Assembly (NCBI RefSeq): GCF_900167475.1
Contig: NZ_LT796768.1
Span: 1,054,001-1,118,000 of the forward strand
Reading direction: 5' to 3'
Length of the DNA: 64,000 nt
Source of the DNA: Aeromicrobium choanae
Lineage (GTDB): Bacteria; Actinomycetota; Actinomycetes; Propionibacteriales; Nocardioidaceae
Shown here in pieces: positions 10,866 through 18,840 of this stretch. Each line of letters starts with the position of its first letter. Position 1 is the first letter of the stretch. A program made the translations under genes and the position numbers. Under the pieces are notes generated by a model. The model worked only from the letters and a program-made list of their open reading frames with translations. It was not told the DNA's origin and made no database searches.

Positions 10866-11416
10866 CGAAGCAACCCAGACTGTGCGGAGGTGGGCAGGGC
10901 GGCCAGGGCGGCGGCCTCCTGCTCGCGGATCTCGGCGGTGCGGTCGGCGCCCAGCTGCGTGTGCTGGATCGAGTCACGCAGCTTGAAGATCGCGTCGATC
11001 AGCATCTCCGGGCGCGGCGGGCAGCCCGGCAGGTACATGTCGACCGGGACGACGTGGTCGACGCCCTGGACGATCGCGTAGTTGTTGAACATGCCGCCCG
11101 AGCTGGCGCAGACGCCCATCGCGAGCACCCACTTGGGGCCGGGCATCTGGTCGTAGATCTGGCGCAGGACGGGAGCCATCTTCTGGCTGACGCGACCGGC
11201 GACGATCATCAGGTCGGCCTGTCGCGGCGACGGCCGGAAGACCTCCATGCCGAACCGGCCTGAGTCGTAGCGCGGCGCGCCGAACGTCATCATCTCGATG
11301 GCGCAGCAGGCCAGGCCGAACGTGGCCGGCCAGAAGGACGCCTTGCGGAAGTAGCCGGCCAGGCCCTCGACGGTCGAGAGCAGGACGCCACTGGGGAGTT
11401 TTTCCTCGAGGCCCAT
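10862..11416 (-). CDS. nuoB: NADH-quinone oxidoreductase subunit B
   Basis: This subunit carries the N2 4Fe-4S cluster that reduces quinone (184 aa). The ligands are the adjacent pair C37-C38 ([10 protein letters not shown]), C103 (GVCASSGG) and C132 (LPGCPPRPE). I start it at ATG 11416 ([10 protein letters not shown]), which matches the N-terminus of mycobacterial NuoB and overlaps the nuoA stop as TGATG. An in-frame start 30 nt further upstream is possible but would run into nuoA. Confidence 0.96.
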   Translation of the reverse strand: MGLEEKLPSGVLLSTVEGLAGYFRKASFWPATFGLACCAIEMMTFGAPRYDSGRFGMEVFRPSPRQADLMIVAGRVSQKMAPVLRQIYDQMPGPKWVLAMGVCASSGGMFNNYAIVQGVDHVVPVDMYLPGCPPRPEMLIDAIFKLRDSIQHTQLGADRTAEIREQEAAALAALPTSAQSGLLR

Positions 11417-11775
11417 CAGGTCCAGTCCATTCCCCCGCGCCGCCATTCATAGACGTACGCGATCGTGATGTTGAGCAGGAAGAGCATGACGGCGAAGAAC
11501 GCGAACCAGCTCAGCTCGTCGAAGACGACGGCGAACGGGTAGAGGAACACGATCTCGATGTCGAAGACGATGAACATCATCGCCGTGAAGAAGTACTTGA
11601 TGGAGACCTTGCCGCCGCCCTCGGGCAGCGGGCTCGGCTCGATGCCGGACTCGTAGCGGTCCATCTTGGCCCGGTTGTACCGGGCAGGTCCGGTGAACGG
11701 CGCGATGCCGACGCTGAACAGCGCGAATGCCAACGCGAGTCCGCCCAGCACCAAGATCGGGATGTACTCGTTCAC
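11416..11775 (-). CDS. nuoA: NADH-quinone oxidoreductase subunit A
   Basis: This is the first gene of the nuo operon and encodes a 119-aa membrane protein with three helices. The conserved loop [14 protein letters not shown] and the helix block [13 protein letters not shown] are diagnostic. The start is GTG at 11775, with GGAGGT 4-5 nt upstream. About 40 nt further upstream lies a Rex-type operator. Confidence 0.96.
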   Translation of the reverse strand: MNEYIPILVLGGLALAFALFSVGIAPFTGPARYNRAKMDRYESGIEPSPLPEGGGKVSIKYFFTAMMFIVFDIEIVFLYPFAVVFDELSWFAFFAVMLFLLNITIAYVYEWRRGGMDWT

Positions 11776-11784
11776 GGCACCTCC

Positions 11785-11812
11785 ATCACCCTCGGACGAT
11801 CACCCTCGGACG
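11785..11812. repeat. 14-bp tandem duplication in the nuo leader
   Basis: The 14-mer atcaccctcggacg occurs twice in a row, at 11785-11798 and 11799-11812, between the nuoA ribosome site and the Rex-type palindrome. It lies in the presumed 5' leader of the nuo mRNA. No function is evident. Confidence 0.75.
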
Positions 11813-11816
11813 AGCC

Positions 11817-11834
11817 TTGTGAAGATCTTCACAG
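11817..11834. promoter_or_regulatory. Rex operator upstream of nuoA
   Basis: The 18-mer TTGTGAAGATCTTCACAG matches the actinobacterial Rex-box consensus TTGTGAANNNNTTCACAA at all but the last base. It is embedded in a longer palindrome that includes gagcc and ggctc. It lies just downstream of a candidate -10 hexamer for the nuo promoter, so bound Rex would block transcription when NADH is low. The rex gene itself is in this window, and nuo is a known Rex target in Streptomyces. Confidence 0.85.
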
Positions 11835-11847
11835 GCTCACTGGGATC

Positions 11848-11853
11848 ACTCTA
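11848..11853 (-). promoter_or_regulatory. Candidate -10 element for nuoA
   Basis: TAGAGT on the minus strand matches TANNNT. Transcription would start near 11841, placing the Rex palindrome at about +7 to +24. No convincing -35 hexamer is visible. Confidence 0.4.
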
Positions 11854-11907
11854 GTAACCGCGAGGACCACGCGTGTGAGTTAGGTAACACTTAGTGTGGC
11901 GCGGGTC

Positions 11908-12600
11908 TCAGAGGGGGCGCTCGGCGCGGTGCACGGCGACGATCCCGCCGGACAGGTTCTCCCACGTGACCGGGCCCCAGCCGGCCTCGGACATGCGGAT
12001 CGCGAGGCCCCGCTGGTCGGGCCAGGAGCGGATCGACTCGGCGAGGTAGACGTAGGACTCGGGGTTCGACGAGACGCGGCGGGCGATCGTCGGCAGCGCC
12101 CTCATGAGGTAGTTGGAGTAGATCGTCTCGAACGGCTTCCACGTGGGCGTGGAGAACTCGCACACGACGATCCGGCCGCCGGGACGGGTCACGCGGAGCA
12201 TCTCGCGCAGCCCCTGCAGCGGGTCGTGGATGTTGCGCAGCCCGAAGGAGATCGTGACGGCGTCGAACACGCCGTCGGCGAAGGGCAGCGCCATCCCGTC
12301 GCCCGCCGTGAAGTCCAGGCCCGGGTACTGCTGCTTGCCGACCTCGAGCATGCCGATCGAGAAGTCGCACGGAACGACGTGGGCGCCCGCCTCGGCGAAC
12401 GGCGCGCTGGACGTGCCGGTGCCGGCCGCGAGATCGAGGATCCGCTCGCCGCGCTGCGGGTCGACGGTGGCGACCACCTTGGTGCGCCAGCGGCGGTCCT
12501 GGCCCAAGGAGAGGACGTCGTTCGTGAGGTCGTACCGAGCCGCGACCGTGTCGAACATGCGCGCGACGTCGCGGGGATCCTTGTCCAGCCCTGCTCTCAT
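11908..12600 (-). CDS. menG: Demethylmenaquinone methyltransferase
   Basis: This SAM-dependent enzyme (230 aa) makes the last step of menaquinone synthesis, C-methylation of demethylmenaquinone. It belongs to the UbiE/MenG family. It shows the N-terminal signature [25 protein letters not shown], the SAM motif [10 protein letters not shown], and the family block [25 protein letters not shown], with [14 protein letters not shown] near the end. AAGGTGG precedes the ATG. It ends about 130 nt before nuoA on the same strand, linking quinone and complex I genes, and lies back to back with menF. Confidence 0.95.
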   Translation of the reverse strand: MRAGLDKDPRDVARMFDTVAARYDLTNDVLSLGQDRRWRTKVVATVDPQRGERILDLAAGTGTSSAPFAEAGAHVVPCDFSIGMLEVGKQQYPGLDFTAGDGMALPFADGVFDAVTISFGLRNIHDPLQGLREMLRVTRPGGRIVVCEFSTPTWKPFETIYSNYLMRALPTIARRVSSNPESYVYLAESIRSWPDQRGLAIRMSEAGWGPVTWENLSGGIVAVHRAERPL

Positions 12601-12684
12601 GGCGCCACCTTCTCACGCTCGCCCTCACGGCCCCCACGTCCGGCCCGTTCCGCCGGTCCAGCACGTGCCTTCCCGCTGCGCTAG

Positions 12685-12690
12685 TAAGGT
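12685..12690 (+). promoter_or_regulatory. Candidate -10 element for menF
   Basis: TAAGGT lies 7 nt before the GTG start at 12698. The same stretch could serve as a ribosome site (aaggtggag), so a leaderless transcript is only one reading. Confidence 0.35.
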
Positions 12691-12697
12691 GGAGCGG

Positions 12698-13945
12698 GTG
12701 AGCACGCTGGCGACCGACGGACGGGCCGAACCGCTCGTCGCACGGTCCCGCGAGATCGCCGACCCGGGTGAGCTGCTCGCCCTCCTGCCCTCCTCCCCCG
12801 ACGCCCTGGCGTGGGTGCACGGCGGCGACGGCATCGTCGGATGGGGCCGCGCGGCGTCGTTCGCGCCCGACGGCGACGACCGCTTCGACGCCGCCGACGA
12901 CTGGTGGGCCGAGGTCGTCGACGCCTCCGTCGTCCGCGACGAGGTCGAGCTGCCCGGCAGTGGTCTCGTGGCCTTCGGCAGCTTCACGTTCGCCGACCGC
13001 CCCGGCTCGCTGCTCACCGTTCCCGAGGTCGTCGTGGGCCGCCGCGACGGTCGCTGCTGGGTCACCACCATCGGCCGCTCGCTGGGCCCCGTGCCCGAGC
13101 TCTCCGGCTCGGCGCCGCGCGACCCGGCCGGCGTCCGCTTCGCCGACGACCCCGCCCGCCGCGAGGCGTGGTCGGCCACCGTCGAGAAGGCGGTGCGACG
13201 GATCCAGGCCGACGAGCTCGACAAGGTGGTCCTGGCCCGCTCCGTCGACGCCCAGTTCGACGAGCCCCTCGACGTGCGCTCGCCGCTCGGCCGGCTCGCC
13301 TCGACGTACCCCAGCTGCTGGACCTTCCACGTCGACGGCTTCTTCGGCTCCACGCCCGAGATGCTCGTGCGCCTCCAGGGCGGCCTGGTCACGTCGCGCG
13401 TGCTCGCCGGGACGATCCGGCGCACCGGCGACGACGCGCGCGACCTCGGCCTGGCCGCATCGCTCGCCCGCTCCAGCAAGGACCTCGAGGAGCACGAGTA
13501 CGCCGTGCGATCGGTGGCCGATGCCCTGGCCCCGCACTGCACCGGCATGAACGTGCCGGAGGCGCCCTTCGTGCTGCACCTGCCCAACGTCATGCACCTG
13601 GCCACGGACGTCACTGGCGTGCTGCGCGACGACGCGGGCGTGCTGTCGCTCGTGGCCTCCCTCCACCCCTCGGCGGCCGTGGGTGGCACGCCGACCGCCG
13701 ACGCCGTCCGCGTCATCGCCGAGATCGAGCGACTGGACCGCGGCCGGTACGCCGGGCCCGTGGGCTGGATCGGTGCCTCGGGCGACGGCGAGTGGGGCAT
13801 CGGCCTGCGCTCGGCGCAGCTGCGTGCCGACGGGCGCGGCGCCCGGCTCTTCGCCGGCTGCGGGATCGTCGCCGACTCCTCCCCCGCCGACGAGCTGGCC
13901 GAGGCGGACGCCAAGCTGATCCCCGTTCGCGACGCCCTGCGCTGA
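12698..13945 (+). CDS. menF: Isochorismate synthase
   Basis: This chorismate-binding enzyme (415 aa) converts chorismate to isochorismate, the first committed step to menaquinone. The C-terminal two thirds hold the conserved domain: DELDKVVLARSVDAQF, FGSTPEMLVRLQGG with LAGTIRR, and the catalytic-end block SLHPSAAVGGTPTADAV followed by YAGPVGW. The start GTG 12698 was chosen because AAGGTGGAG and a TANNNT hexamer lie just upstream; the open frame further upstream is only the shadow of menG. The product could feed menD (20467-22008). Confidence 0.92.
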   Translation: MSTLATDGRAEPLVARSREIADPGELLALLPSSPDALAWVHGGDGIVGWGRAASFAPDGDDRFDAADDWWAEVVDASVVRDEVELPGSGLVAFGSFTFADRPGSLLTVPEVVVGRRDGRCWVTTIGRSLGPVPELSGSAPRDPAGVRFADDPARREAWSATVEKAVRRIQADELDKVVLARSVDAQFDEPLDVRSPLGRLASTYPSCWTFHVDGFFGSTPEMLVRLQGGLVTSRVLAGTIRRTGDDARDLGLAASLARSSKDLEEHEYAVRSVADALAPHCTGMNVPEAPFVLHLPNVMHLATDVTGVLRDDAGVLSLVASLHPSAAVGGTPTADAVRVIAEIERLDRGRYAGPVGWIGASGDGEWGIGLRSAQLRADGRGARLFAGCGIVADSSPADELAEADAKLIPVRDALR

Positions 13946-13983
13946 GCGCCCCGGGCCACCCGCGTCCCGTCGGTCCCGGCCGA

Positions 13984-13989
13984 TAGCGT
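13984..13989 (+). promoter_or_regulatory. Candidate leaderless -10 element for the winged-helix gene
   Basis: TAGCGT is followed by 6 nt and then the ATG at 13996. No ribosome site is visible, so the mRNA probably starts at the A of ATG. Confidence 0.5.
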
Positions 13990-13995
13990 CGCCGC

Positions 13996-15165
13996 ATGCA
14001 GATCGACGCGGCGGAGCGACGCCGACGACTCGGCGTCAGGCACGCCCTCGCGGCACCGGTCACCCGTGCCGAGGACGTCGCGGCCTCGGTCGCCGCCCTC
14101 CACAGCACCGACCCGGCCTCGATGGTGCTCTCGGTCCTGGCCCGGCTCGCCCACCCGGACGTCGCCGAGGTCGAGCGCGCGCTCTACGCCGACCGGTCGC
14201 TCGTCCGGGTGCTGGCGATGCGGCGCACCGTGTTCGCCGTTCCCACGCAGGACTGCGGGGCGTACCTCGCCTCGGTCCAGCACTCGGTCGCCGGTCCGGA
14301 GTACCGCAAGCTGCGCGGCATGATCGCCGACTCCGGCATCGCCGAGCCCGACGCGTGGCTCGCGTCCGCGCACGCGGCGGCGCTGGCCGCGTTCGACCGG
14401 CTGGAGGAGTTCAGCAGCGCCGAGCTCGCCGCGGCCGACCCGCTGCTGGCCGCCCGCATCGACGTCGGCGCCGGCACGAAGTACGCGACCTCGCAGTCGA
14501 TCGCCAGCCGACTGCTCACGGTGATGTCGGCCGAGGGTCACGTGGTGCGCGCCCGCCCCTCGGGCACCTGGGCGTCCACCCAGTTCCGCTGGGCCGCGAT
14601 GCACCGGTGGCTGCCGGCACTCGGCCCGCTGCCCGATGCCGCCGAGGCACGGGCCGTCGTCGCGCGACGCTGGCTCGCCCGCTTCGGCCCGGCCCGGGCC
14701 GAGGACCTGCAGTGGTGGACCGGCTGGACGAAGGGCCACACCACGGCCGCGCTGGCGGCGCTCGACATCGCCGAGGTGACCCTCGACGGCGCGCCCGGCA
14801 TCGCGCTGGCCGAGGACCTCGATCCCACTCCGGACCCCGGCCCGTGGGTGGCGCTGCTGCCGGCGCTCGACCCCACGACGATGGGCTGGAAGCACCGCGA
14901 CTGGTACCTCGGCCCGCACGCGGAGCACGTCTTCGACACCACCGGCAACGCCGGACCGACCGTCTGGAAGGACGGCCGGATCGTGGGCGGCTGGGCGATC
15001 CGCGACGACGGCACCGTGGCGGTCCGCCTGCTCACCGACGTGGGCGCCGAGGCGTCCGCCGCGATCGATGCCGAGGCGGCCGCGCTCGAGCAGCGCCTCG
15101 GCGGCACCGTCGTCAAGGCCCGCGGCCGCCGCTGGACCCCGCTGGAGAATGAGCTACGCGGCTGA
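13996..15165 (+). CDS. Winged-helix DNA-binding protein of the AlkZ/YcaQ-like (HTH_42) superfamily
   Basis: The 389-aa protein resembles the superfamily that contains the crosslink-repair glycosylases AlkZ and YcaQ. It has an N-terminal helical part with SVAALHSTDPASMVLSVLARL, a central LSxxRR-type segment (LVRVLAMRRTVFAVPT), tandem winged helices, and a C-terminal domain with ALLPALDPTTMGWKHRDWYLG. The region where glycosylases carry QxQ or QxD reads HSTD here, so enzymatic activity is uncertain. It is a single gene with its own promoter hexamer, and its last 12 nt overlap the convergent SGNH hydrolase gene. The family assignment is good; the function is inference. Confidence 0.75.
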   Translation: MQIDAAERRRRLGVRHALAAPVTRAEDVAASVAALHSTDPASMVLSVLARLAHPDVAEVERALYADRSLVRVLAMRRTVFAVPTQDCGAYLASVQHSVAGPEYRKLRGMIADSGIAEPDAWLASAHAAALAAFDRLEEFSSAELAAADPLLAARIDVGAGTKYATSQSIASRLLTVMSAEGHVVRARPSGTWASTQFRWAAMHRWLPALGPLPDAAEARAVVARRWLARFGPARAEDLQWWTGWTKGHTTAALAALDIAEVTLDGAPGIALAEDLDPTPDPGPWVALLPALDPTTMGWKHRDWYLGPHAEHVFDTTGNAGPTVWKDGRIVGGWAIRDDGTVAVRLLTDVGAEASAAIDAEAAALEQRLGGTVVKARGRRWTPLENELRG

Positions 15166-15930
15166 GCCGCTGAGCGGCGTCAGCTCGCGGTAGCGCGGGT
15201 CGAGCCCGTCGCCGCTGGAGCGGCCGGTGACGCGCCGCTTGATCCAGGGTCCGAGGTACTCGACCGCCCACTGCACCTGCGCCTTGACACGCTCGACGAG
15301 GCTCAACGGCGTGGGGTCCGCGAGCACCAGCGGCTCCAGGTCGTGCTTCACGTCGAGGGCGTCGAGCACCGCGATCGCCATCCGCTGGTGACCCGCCGGC
15401 GACATGTGCATGCGGTCGGTGTCCCAGAGCCGCGGGTCCCGGTAGTCGGTGAGGTGCCAGTAGTCCACGACCGTCGCCCCGTGCCGGGCCGCGATCTCGC
15501 GCACGGCGGCGCAGTAGCGCACGAAGCGGTCGCGAACGAGCGCATAGATGCGCGAGCCGCCCGGGTCGGCGGGGGTGAACATCACGACGTGGGCACCCGA
15601 CGCCGCGAGTCGCCCGATGATCCGGTCGTACTCCGCGAGCAGCCGGTCGAGGTCGACCTTCGGCCGCATGATGTCGTTGCCGCCCGCGTAGATGGTGACG
15701 AGGTCGGGCTGCAGCGCGAGCGCTGGATCGATCTGCTCGGCCGCGATCGGCCCGAGCTTGCGGCCGCGGATCGCGAGGTTGGCGTAGGACAGGCCACCGC
15801 CCTGAGCCCGATCGAGCGCCGCGGCGAACCGGTCGGCCCACCCCCGCACGCCGTTCGGCAGGCTCGGATCGTCGTCGCCGACGCCTTCGGTGAAGGAGTC
15901 GCCCAGGGCCACGTAGCGCGCGAAAGTCAC
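15154..15930 (-). CDS. SGNH/GDSL-family hydrolase (cytosolic esterase type)
   Basis: The 258-aa protein shows all four SGNH blocks: the nucleophile motif ALGDSFTEG at residues 8-16, a glycine in the ANLAIRGRK block, the oxyanion block IYAGGNDIM, and the catalytic Asp/His block DTDRMHMSPAGHQRMA. No signal peptide is visible. It is probably an esterase or lipase with an unknown substrate. TAATCT lies 6 nt before its GTG start, so the mRNA is probably leaderless. Confidence 0.85.
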   Translation of the reverse strand: MTFARYVALGDSFTEGVGDDDPSLPNGVRGWADRFAAALDRAQGGGLSYANLAIRGRKLGPIAAEQIDPALALQPDLVTIYAGGNDIMRPKVDLDRLLAEYDRIIGRLAASGAHVVMFTPADPGGSRIYALVRDRFVRYCAAVREIAARHGATVVDYWHLTDYRDPRLWDTDRMHMSPAGHQRMAIAVLDALDVKHDLEPLVLADPTPLSLVERVKAQVQWAVEYLGPWIKRRVTGRSSGDGLDPRYRELTPLSGSAA

Positions 15931-15936
15931 CCCCCG

Positions 15937-15942
15937 AGATTA
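15937..15942 (-). promoter_or_regulatory. Candidate leaderless -10 element for the SGNH hydrolase
   Basis: TAATCT (minus strand) is followed by exactly 6 nt and the GTG at 15930. No ribosome site is present. Confidence 0.5.
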
Positions 15943-16019
15943 CGCGTCGTCTCAACCCGGGCGACGGCTGCTCTCCACCGTCATGGGAACGCCGCTTCCC
16001 GTCCAGATTGGAGAATTCG

Positions 16020-17240
16020 ATGACCCCCCTCGTCAAGACCACCTCCCGGGCGCTCGCGCTCGGCACCACCGGCGCGCTCGTCGCCGGCCTGATCGCCGCC
16101 TCACCCGCGACCGCCGCGGTGAACGTGGACGTACCGCCCACCAAGACCGTCAGCGGAGAGCTGTCCGGCCCCATCGGCATCGAGGACGACGCAGCCGGGA
16201 ACGTCTACGTGGCTTCCCAGGGCAACAACGCGATCGTCGTCCACCGCAAGAACGCCTCGGGCGCCTCGGCCCCGCTGCGCCGCATCAGCGGTGCCGCGAC
16301 CCAGCTGGCCACCCCGCGCGACGTGGCCCTGGACTCGAACGGCTTCCTGTACGTCGTCAACATCGCCGGCACGGTGCTCGTCTTCGCGCCGAACGCGTCG
16401 GGGAACGTGGCTCCGGTGAAGACGTTCGGCACCGGCCCCGGTTCGGGCTTCGGCATCGACATCGCCGGCGGTGAGGTCTACGTCCGCAAGACCAACGGGT
16501 ACAACGTCTACTCCCCCTCCGCGACCGGCAACCCGGCTCCGACCGAGCGCGCCGTGACCGGCCTCGGCCAGGGTCGCTCCATCGTGGTCTCCGGGCCGCG
16601 GGTGTGGACGGCCAACGGCACCCAGCTGCGGGCGTACTCGCGCACCGCAGACGGGGCGGCAACGCCGATCCAGTCGATCAACAACGCCCTGCCGAACACC
16701 GAGATCAACGGTCTCGATGCCGACTCGGCCGGCCGGATCCACGTGGCCACGTTCAGTCCCGCCACGGTTCGCGTGTTCGCACCGAACGCCGACGGGAACG
16801 ACACTCCCCTGAAGGTGCTGGGCGGACCCGCTTCCGACCTGAACCTCTCGACAGGCCTCACGGTGCTCAGCGGCGGTTCGTTCGCCGTCGCCAACTTCAC
16901 CCAGGGCCGGTACCTGGTGTTCAAGAGCCTGTTCGCGAAGCCGGCCACCAAGCCCGGCAAGGTCCGGTCGCTGAAGGTCGGTGGCAAGAAGACCTCGAAG
17001 GTGCGCAAGGTCGTCTGGAAGGCTCCGGCGTCCAACGGCGGCGCGAAGATCACCTCGTACCGGATCGTGGTGAAGAAGGGCGGCAAGACGCTGCTCAAGC
17101 GCAACGTGAGCGGCTCCAAGCGGGCGCTGGTGATCAAGCGGTCCAAGCTGCGCAATGGCGTCAACACGGTCTTCGTCCAGGCGAAGAACAGCAAGGGCCT
17201 CGGCCCCGTGGCCAAGAAGAACTTCCGCGTGAGGAAGTGA
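16020..17240 (+). CDS. Secreted NHL/beta-propeller-like protein with C-terminal fibronectin III-like domain
   Basis: The 406-aa protein has an N-terminal export signal (positive start, hydrophobic ALALGTTGALVAGLIAA, cleavage near ATAA). Residues about 40-305 contain repeated blade-like units such as GPIGIEDDAAGNVYVAS, TPRDVALDSNGFLYVV and EINGLDADSAGRIHVA, each followed by a VxVFAPNASG-like strand; this is typical of NHL propellers. From about residue 315 a lysine-rich domain reads like a fibronectin type III fold. The start is ATG 16020 with GGAG 6 nt upstream, rather than the TTG at 16008. The role is unknown; binding or scaffolding at the cell surface is inference. Confidence 0.8.
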   Translation: MTPLVKTTSRALALGTTGALVAGLIAASPATAAVNVDVPPTKTVSGELSGPIGIEDDAAGNVYVASQGNNAIVVHRKNASGASAPLRRISGAATQLATPRDVALDSNGFLYVVNIAGTVLVFAPNASGNVAPVKTFGTGPGSGFGIDIAGGEVYVRKTNGYNVYSPSATGNPAPTERAVTGLGQGRSIVVSGPRVWTANGTQLRAYSRTADGAATPIQSINNALPNTEINGLDADSAGRIHVATFSPATVRVFAPNADGNDTPLKVLGGPASDLNLSTGLTVLSGGSFAVANFTQGRYLVFKSLFAKPATKPGKVRSLKVGGKKTSKVRKVVWKAPASNGGAKITSYRIVVKKGGKTLLKRNVSGSKRALVIKRSKLRNGVNTVFVQAKNSKGLGPVAKKNFRVRK

Positions 17241-17255
17241 CGGACACCCACCGGC

Positions 17256-17292
17256 AGAGCGCCCCGGGTCCCTCAGGGGCCCGGGGCGCTCT
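17256..17292. terminator. Bidirectional GC-rich hairpin terminator
   Basis: A perfect 13-bp stem, agagcgccccggg with cccggggcgctct, encloses an 11-nt loop. It lies between convergent genes ending at 17240 (plus) and 17310 (minus). It has no T-tract, which is common in this GC range. Confidence 0.8.
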
Positions 17293-17309
17293 GGTGCCTC
17301 AGCGCTGCG

Positions 17310-18839
17310 TCAGCGCTTCTTCGGCAGGGTGCTGGATCCGCCGTGCATCACGGTGAGGAGCTGCTGGAAGCGGCTCTCGGTCTTCTCGTCGCGGGTCATC
17401 GACTGCAGCATCAGCAACGGCTTCATCCGCTGCTTCGTGATCGCCTTCGGGTAGGTGAACTCGCGCAGGCCGTCGGGACCGTGGATGCGGCCGAAGCCCG
17501 AGTCGCCGACGCCGCCGAACGGCAGGCCGGGGATGGCGGCGAAGGAGATCACCGAGTTCACCGACGTCATGCCCGAGCGGATGCGCGAGGCGACGTCGAG
17601 CGCGCGCTTCTTGCCGAACACCGCACCGGCCAGGCCGTACTTCGTGGCGTTGGTCAGCTCGACGGCCTCGTCCATGTCCTTGACGGGATTCACCACGAGG
17701 GTGGGGCCGAACGTCTCCTCCGTGACGGCCAGCGAGTCCTCGGGGACGTGCGTGAGGATCGTGGGCTGCACGTACTTCTCGCCCACCGCTCCGGCGCCGC
17801 CCAGCACCGCCCGGCCGCCGCGCGCGAGCGCGTCGTCGATGTGGCTGCGGATCACGTCGAGCTGCTTGGGCATCGTCGCGGGGCCGTAGACGCCACCGTC
17901 GTCGTAGCCCGGGCGGATGCCCTGGGCCTGCTTCAGCAGCTCGGCCAGGAACGGGTCGAACACCTTCTCGTGCACGTAGACGCGCTCGGTGCCGATGCAG
18001 GTCTGGCCCGCGTTGGACATCCCGGCCCACAGCGCCGCCTCGGCGGCCGCCTGCAGGTCGGCGTCCTCGTCGACGATGAGCGAGTCCTTGCCGCCGGCCT
18101 CGATCACCACCGGCGTGAGGTTCTCGGCGCACGCCGCCATCACCTTCTTGCCGGTGGCGGCCGACCCGGTGAACGCGATCTTGTCGACCGCGGCCGTGCA
18201 CAGGTGGTTGCCGGTCTCGCCCAGGCCCGTGACGAGGTTCAGCACGGGGCGGCCGTGGACGACCTCGGTGAAGGTGTCGACGAGGAAGCGCCCGACGCCG
18301 GGCGTGTACTCGCTGGGCTTGAAGACCACGGTGTTGCCGGCCGCGAGCGCGTAGGCGATCGAGCCCATGGGCGTGAACGTCGGGTAGTTCCACGGTCCGA
18401 TCACGCCGACGACCCCGAGGGGCTTGTACTCGACGTACGCCGTCTGGTTCGACATCAGCAGGCCGGTGCTCACCTTGTGGCGGCCGAGCACCTTGCCCGC
18501 GCTCTTGGCCGCCCACGCGATGTGGTCGATCGCGAGTCCGGCCTCGAGCAGGGCATCGCCGTGCGGCTTGCCACCCTCGCGGTGCACCTGGTCGGCGAGC
18601 TGGTTGAGCCGGCGGGTCAGGACGCTGCGCCACTGCAGCAGGTACTCCTTGCGGCCGTCGAAGCCCAGGTCGCGCCACCACGTGGAGGCCTCGCGCGCGG
18701 CGGCGACGGCGGCGTCGACCTCGTCCCTGCCGTCGATCGGATGGGTGCCGACGACATCGCCGGTGGCGGGGTTGAGCGAGTCGAACGTGGGCAGGGGACC
18801 TTCGGCCGCGGCGACGTCGGATTCGATGGTGGCGGTCAT
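17310..18839 (-). CDS. NAD(P)-dependent aldehyde dehydrogenase (semialdehyde dehydrogenase-like)
   Basis: The 509-aa protein belongs to the aldehyde dehydrogenase superfamily. It shows the oxyanion Asn in GPWNYP (N151), the cofactor Lys in VVFKPSE (K174), the general base Glu in VIEAGGKD (E247) and the nucleophile Cys in GQTCIGTE (C281). Annotators often name this subgroup succinate-semialdehyde dehydrogenase, but the substrate cannot be read from sequence. It begins 2 nt after the GMC oxidoreductase gene stops, so the pair is an operon that could oxidise an alcohol to the aldehyde and then to the acid. Confidence 0.88.
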   Translation of the reverse strand: MTATIESDVAAAEGPLPTFDSLNPATGDVVGTHPIDGRDEVDAAVAAAREASTWWRDLGFDGRKEYLLQWRSVLTRRLNQLADQVHREGGKPHGDALLEAGLAIDHIAWAAKSAGKVLGRHKVSTGLLMSNQTAYVEYKPLGVVGVIGPWNYPTFTPMGSIAYALAAGNTVVFKPSEYTPGVGRFLVDTFTEVVHGRPVLNLVTGLGETGNHLCTAAVDKIAFTGSAATGKKVMAACAENLTPVVIEAGGKDSLIVDEDADLQAAAEAALWAGMSNAGQTCIGTERVYVHEKVFDPFLAELLKQAQGIRPGYDDGGVYGPATMPKQLDVIRSHIDDALARGGRAVLGGAGAVGEKYVQPTILTHVPEDSLAVTEETFGPTLVVNPVKDMDEAVELTNATKYGLAGAVFGKKRALDVASRIRSGMTSVNSVISFAAIPGLPFGGVGDSGFGRIHGPDGLREFTYPKAITKQRMKPLLMLQSMTRDEKTESRFQQLLTVMHGGSSTLPKKR

Positions 18840-18840
18840 G

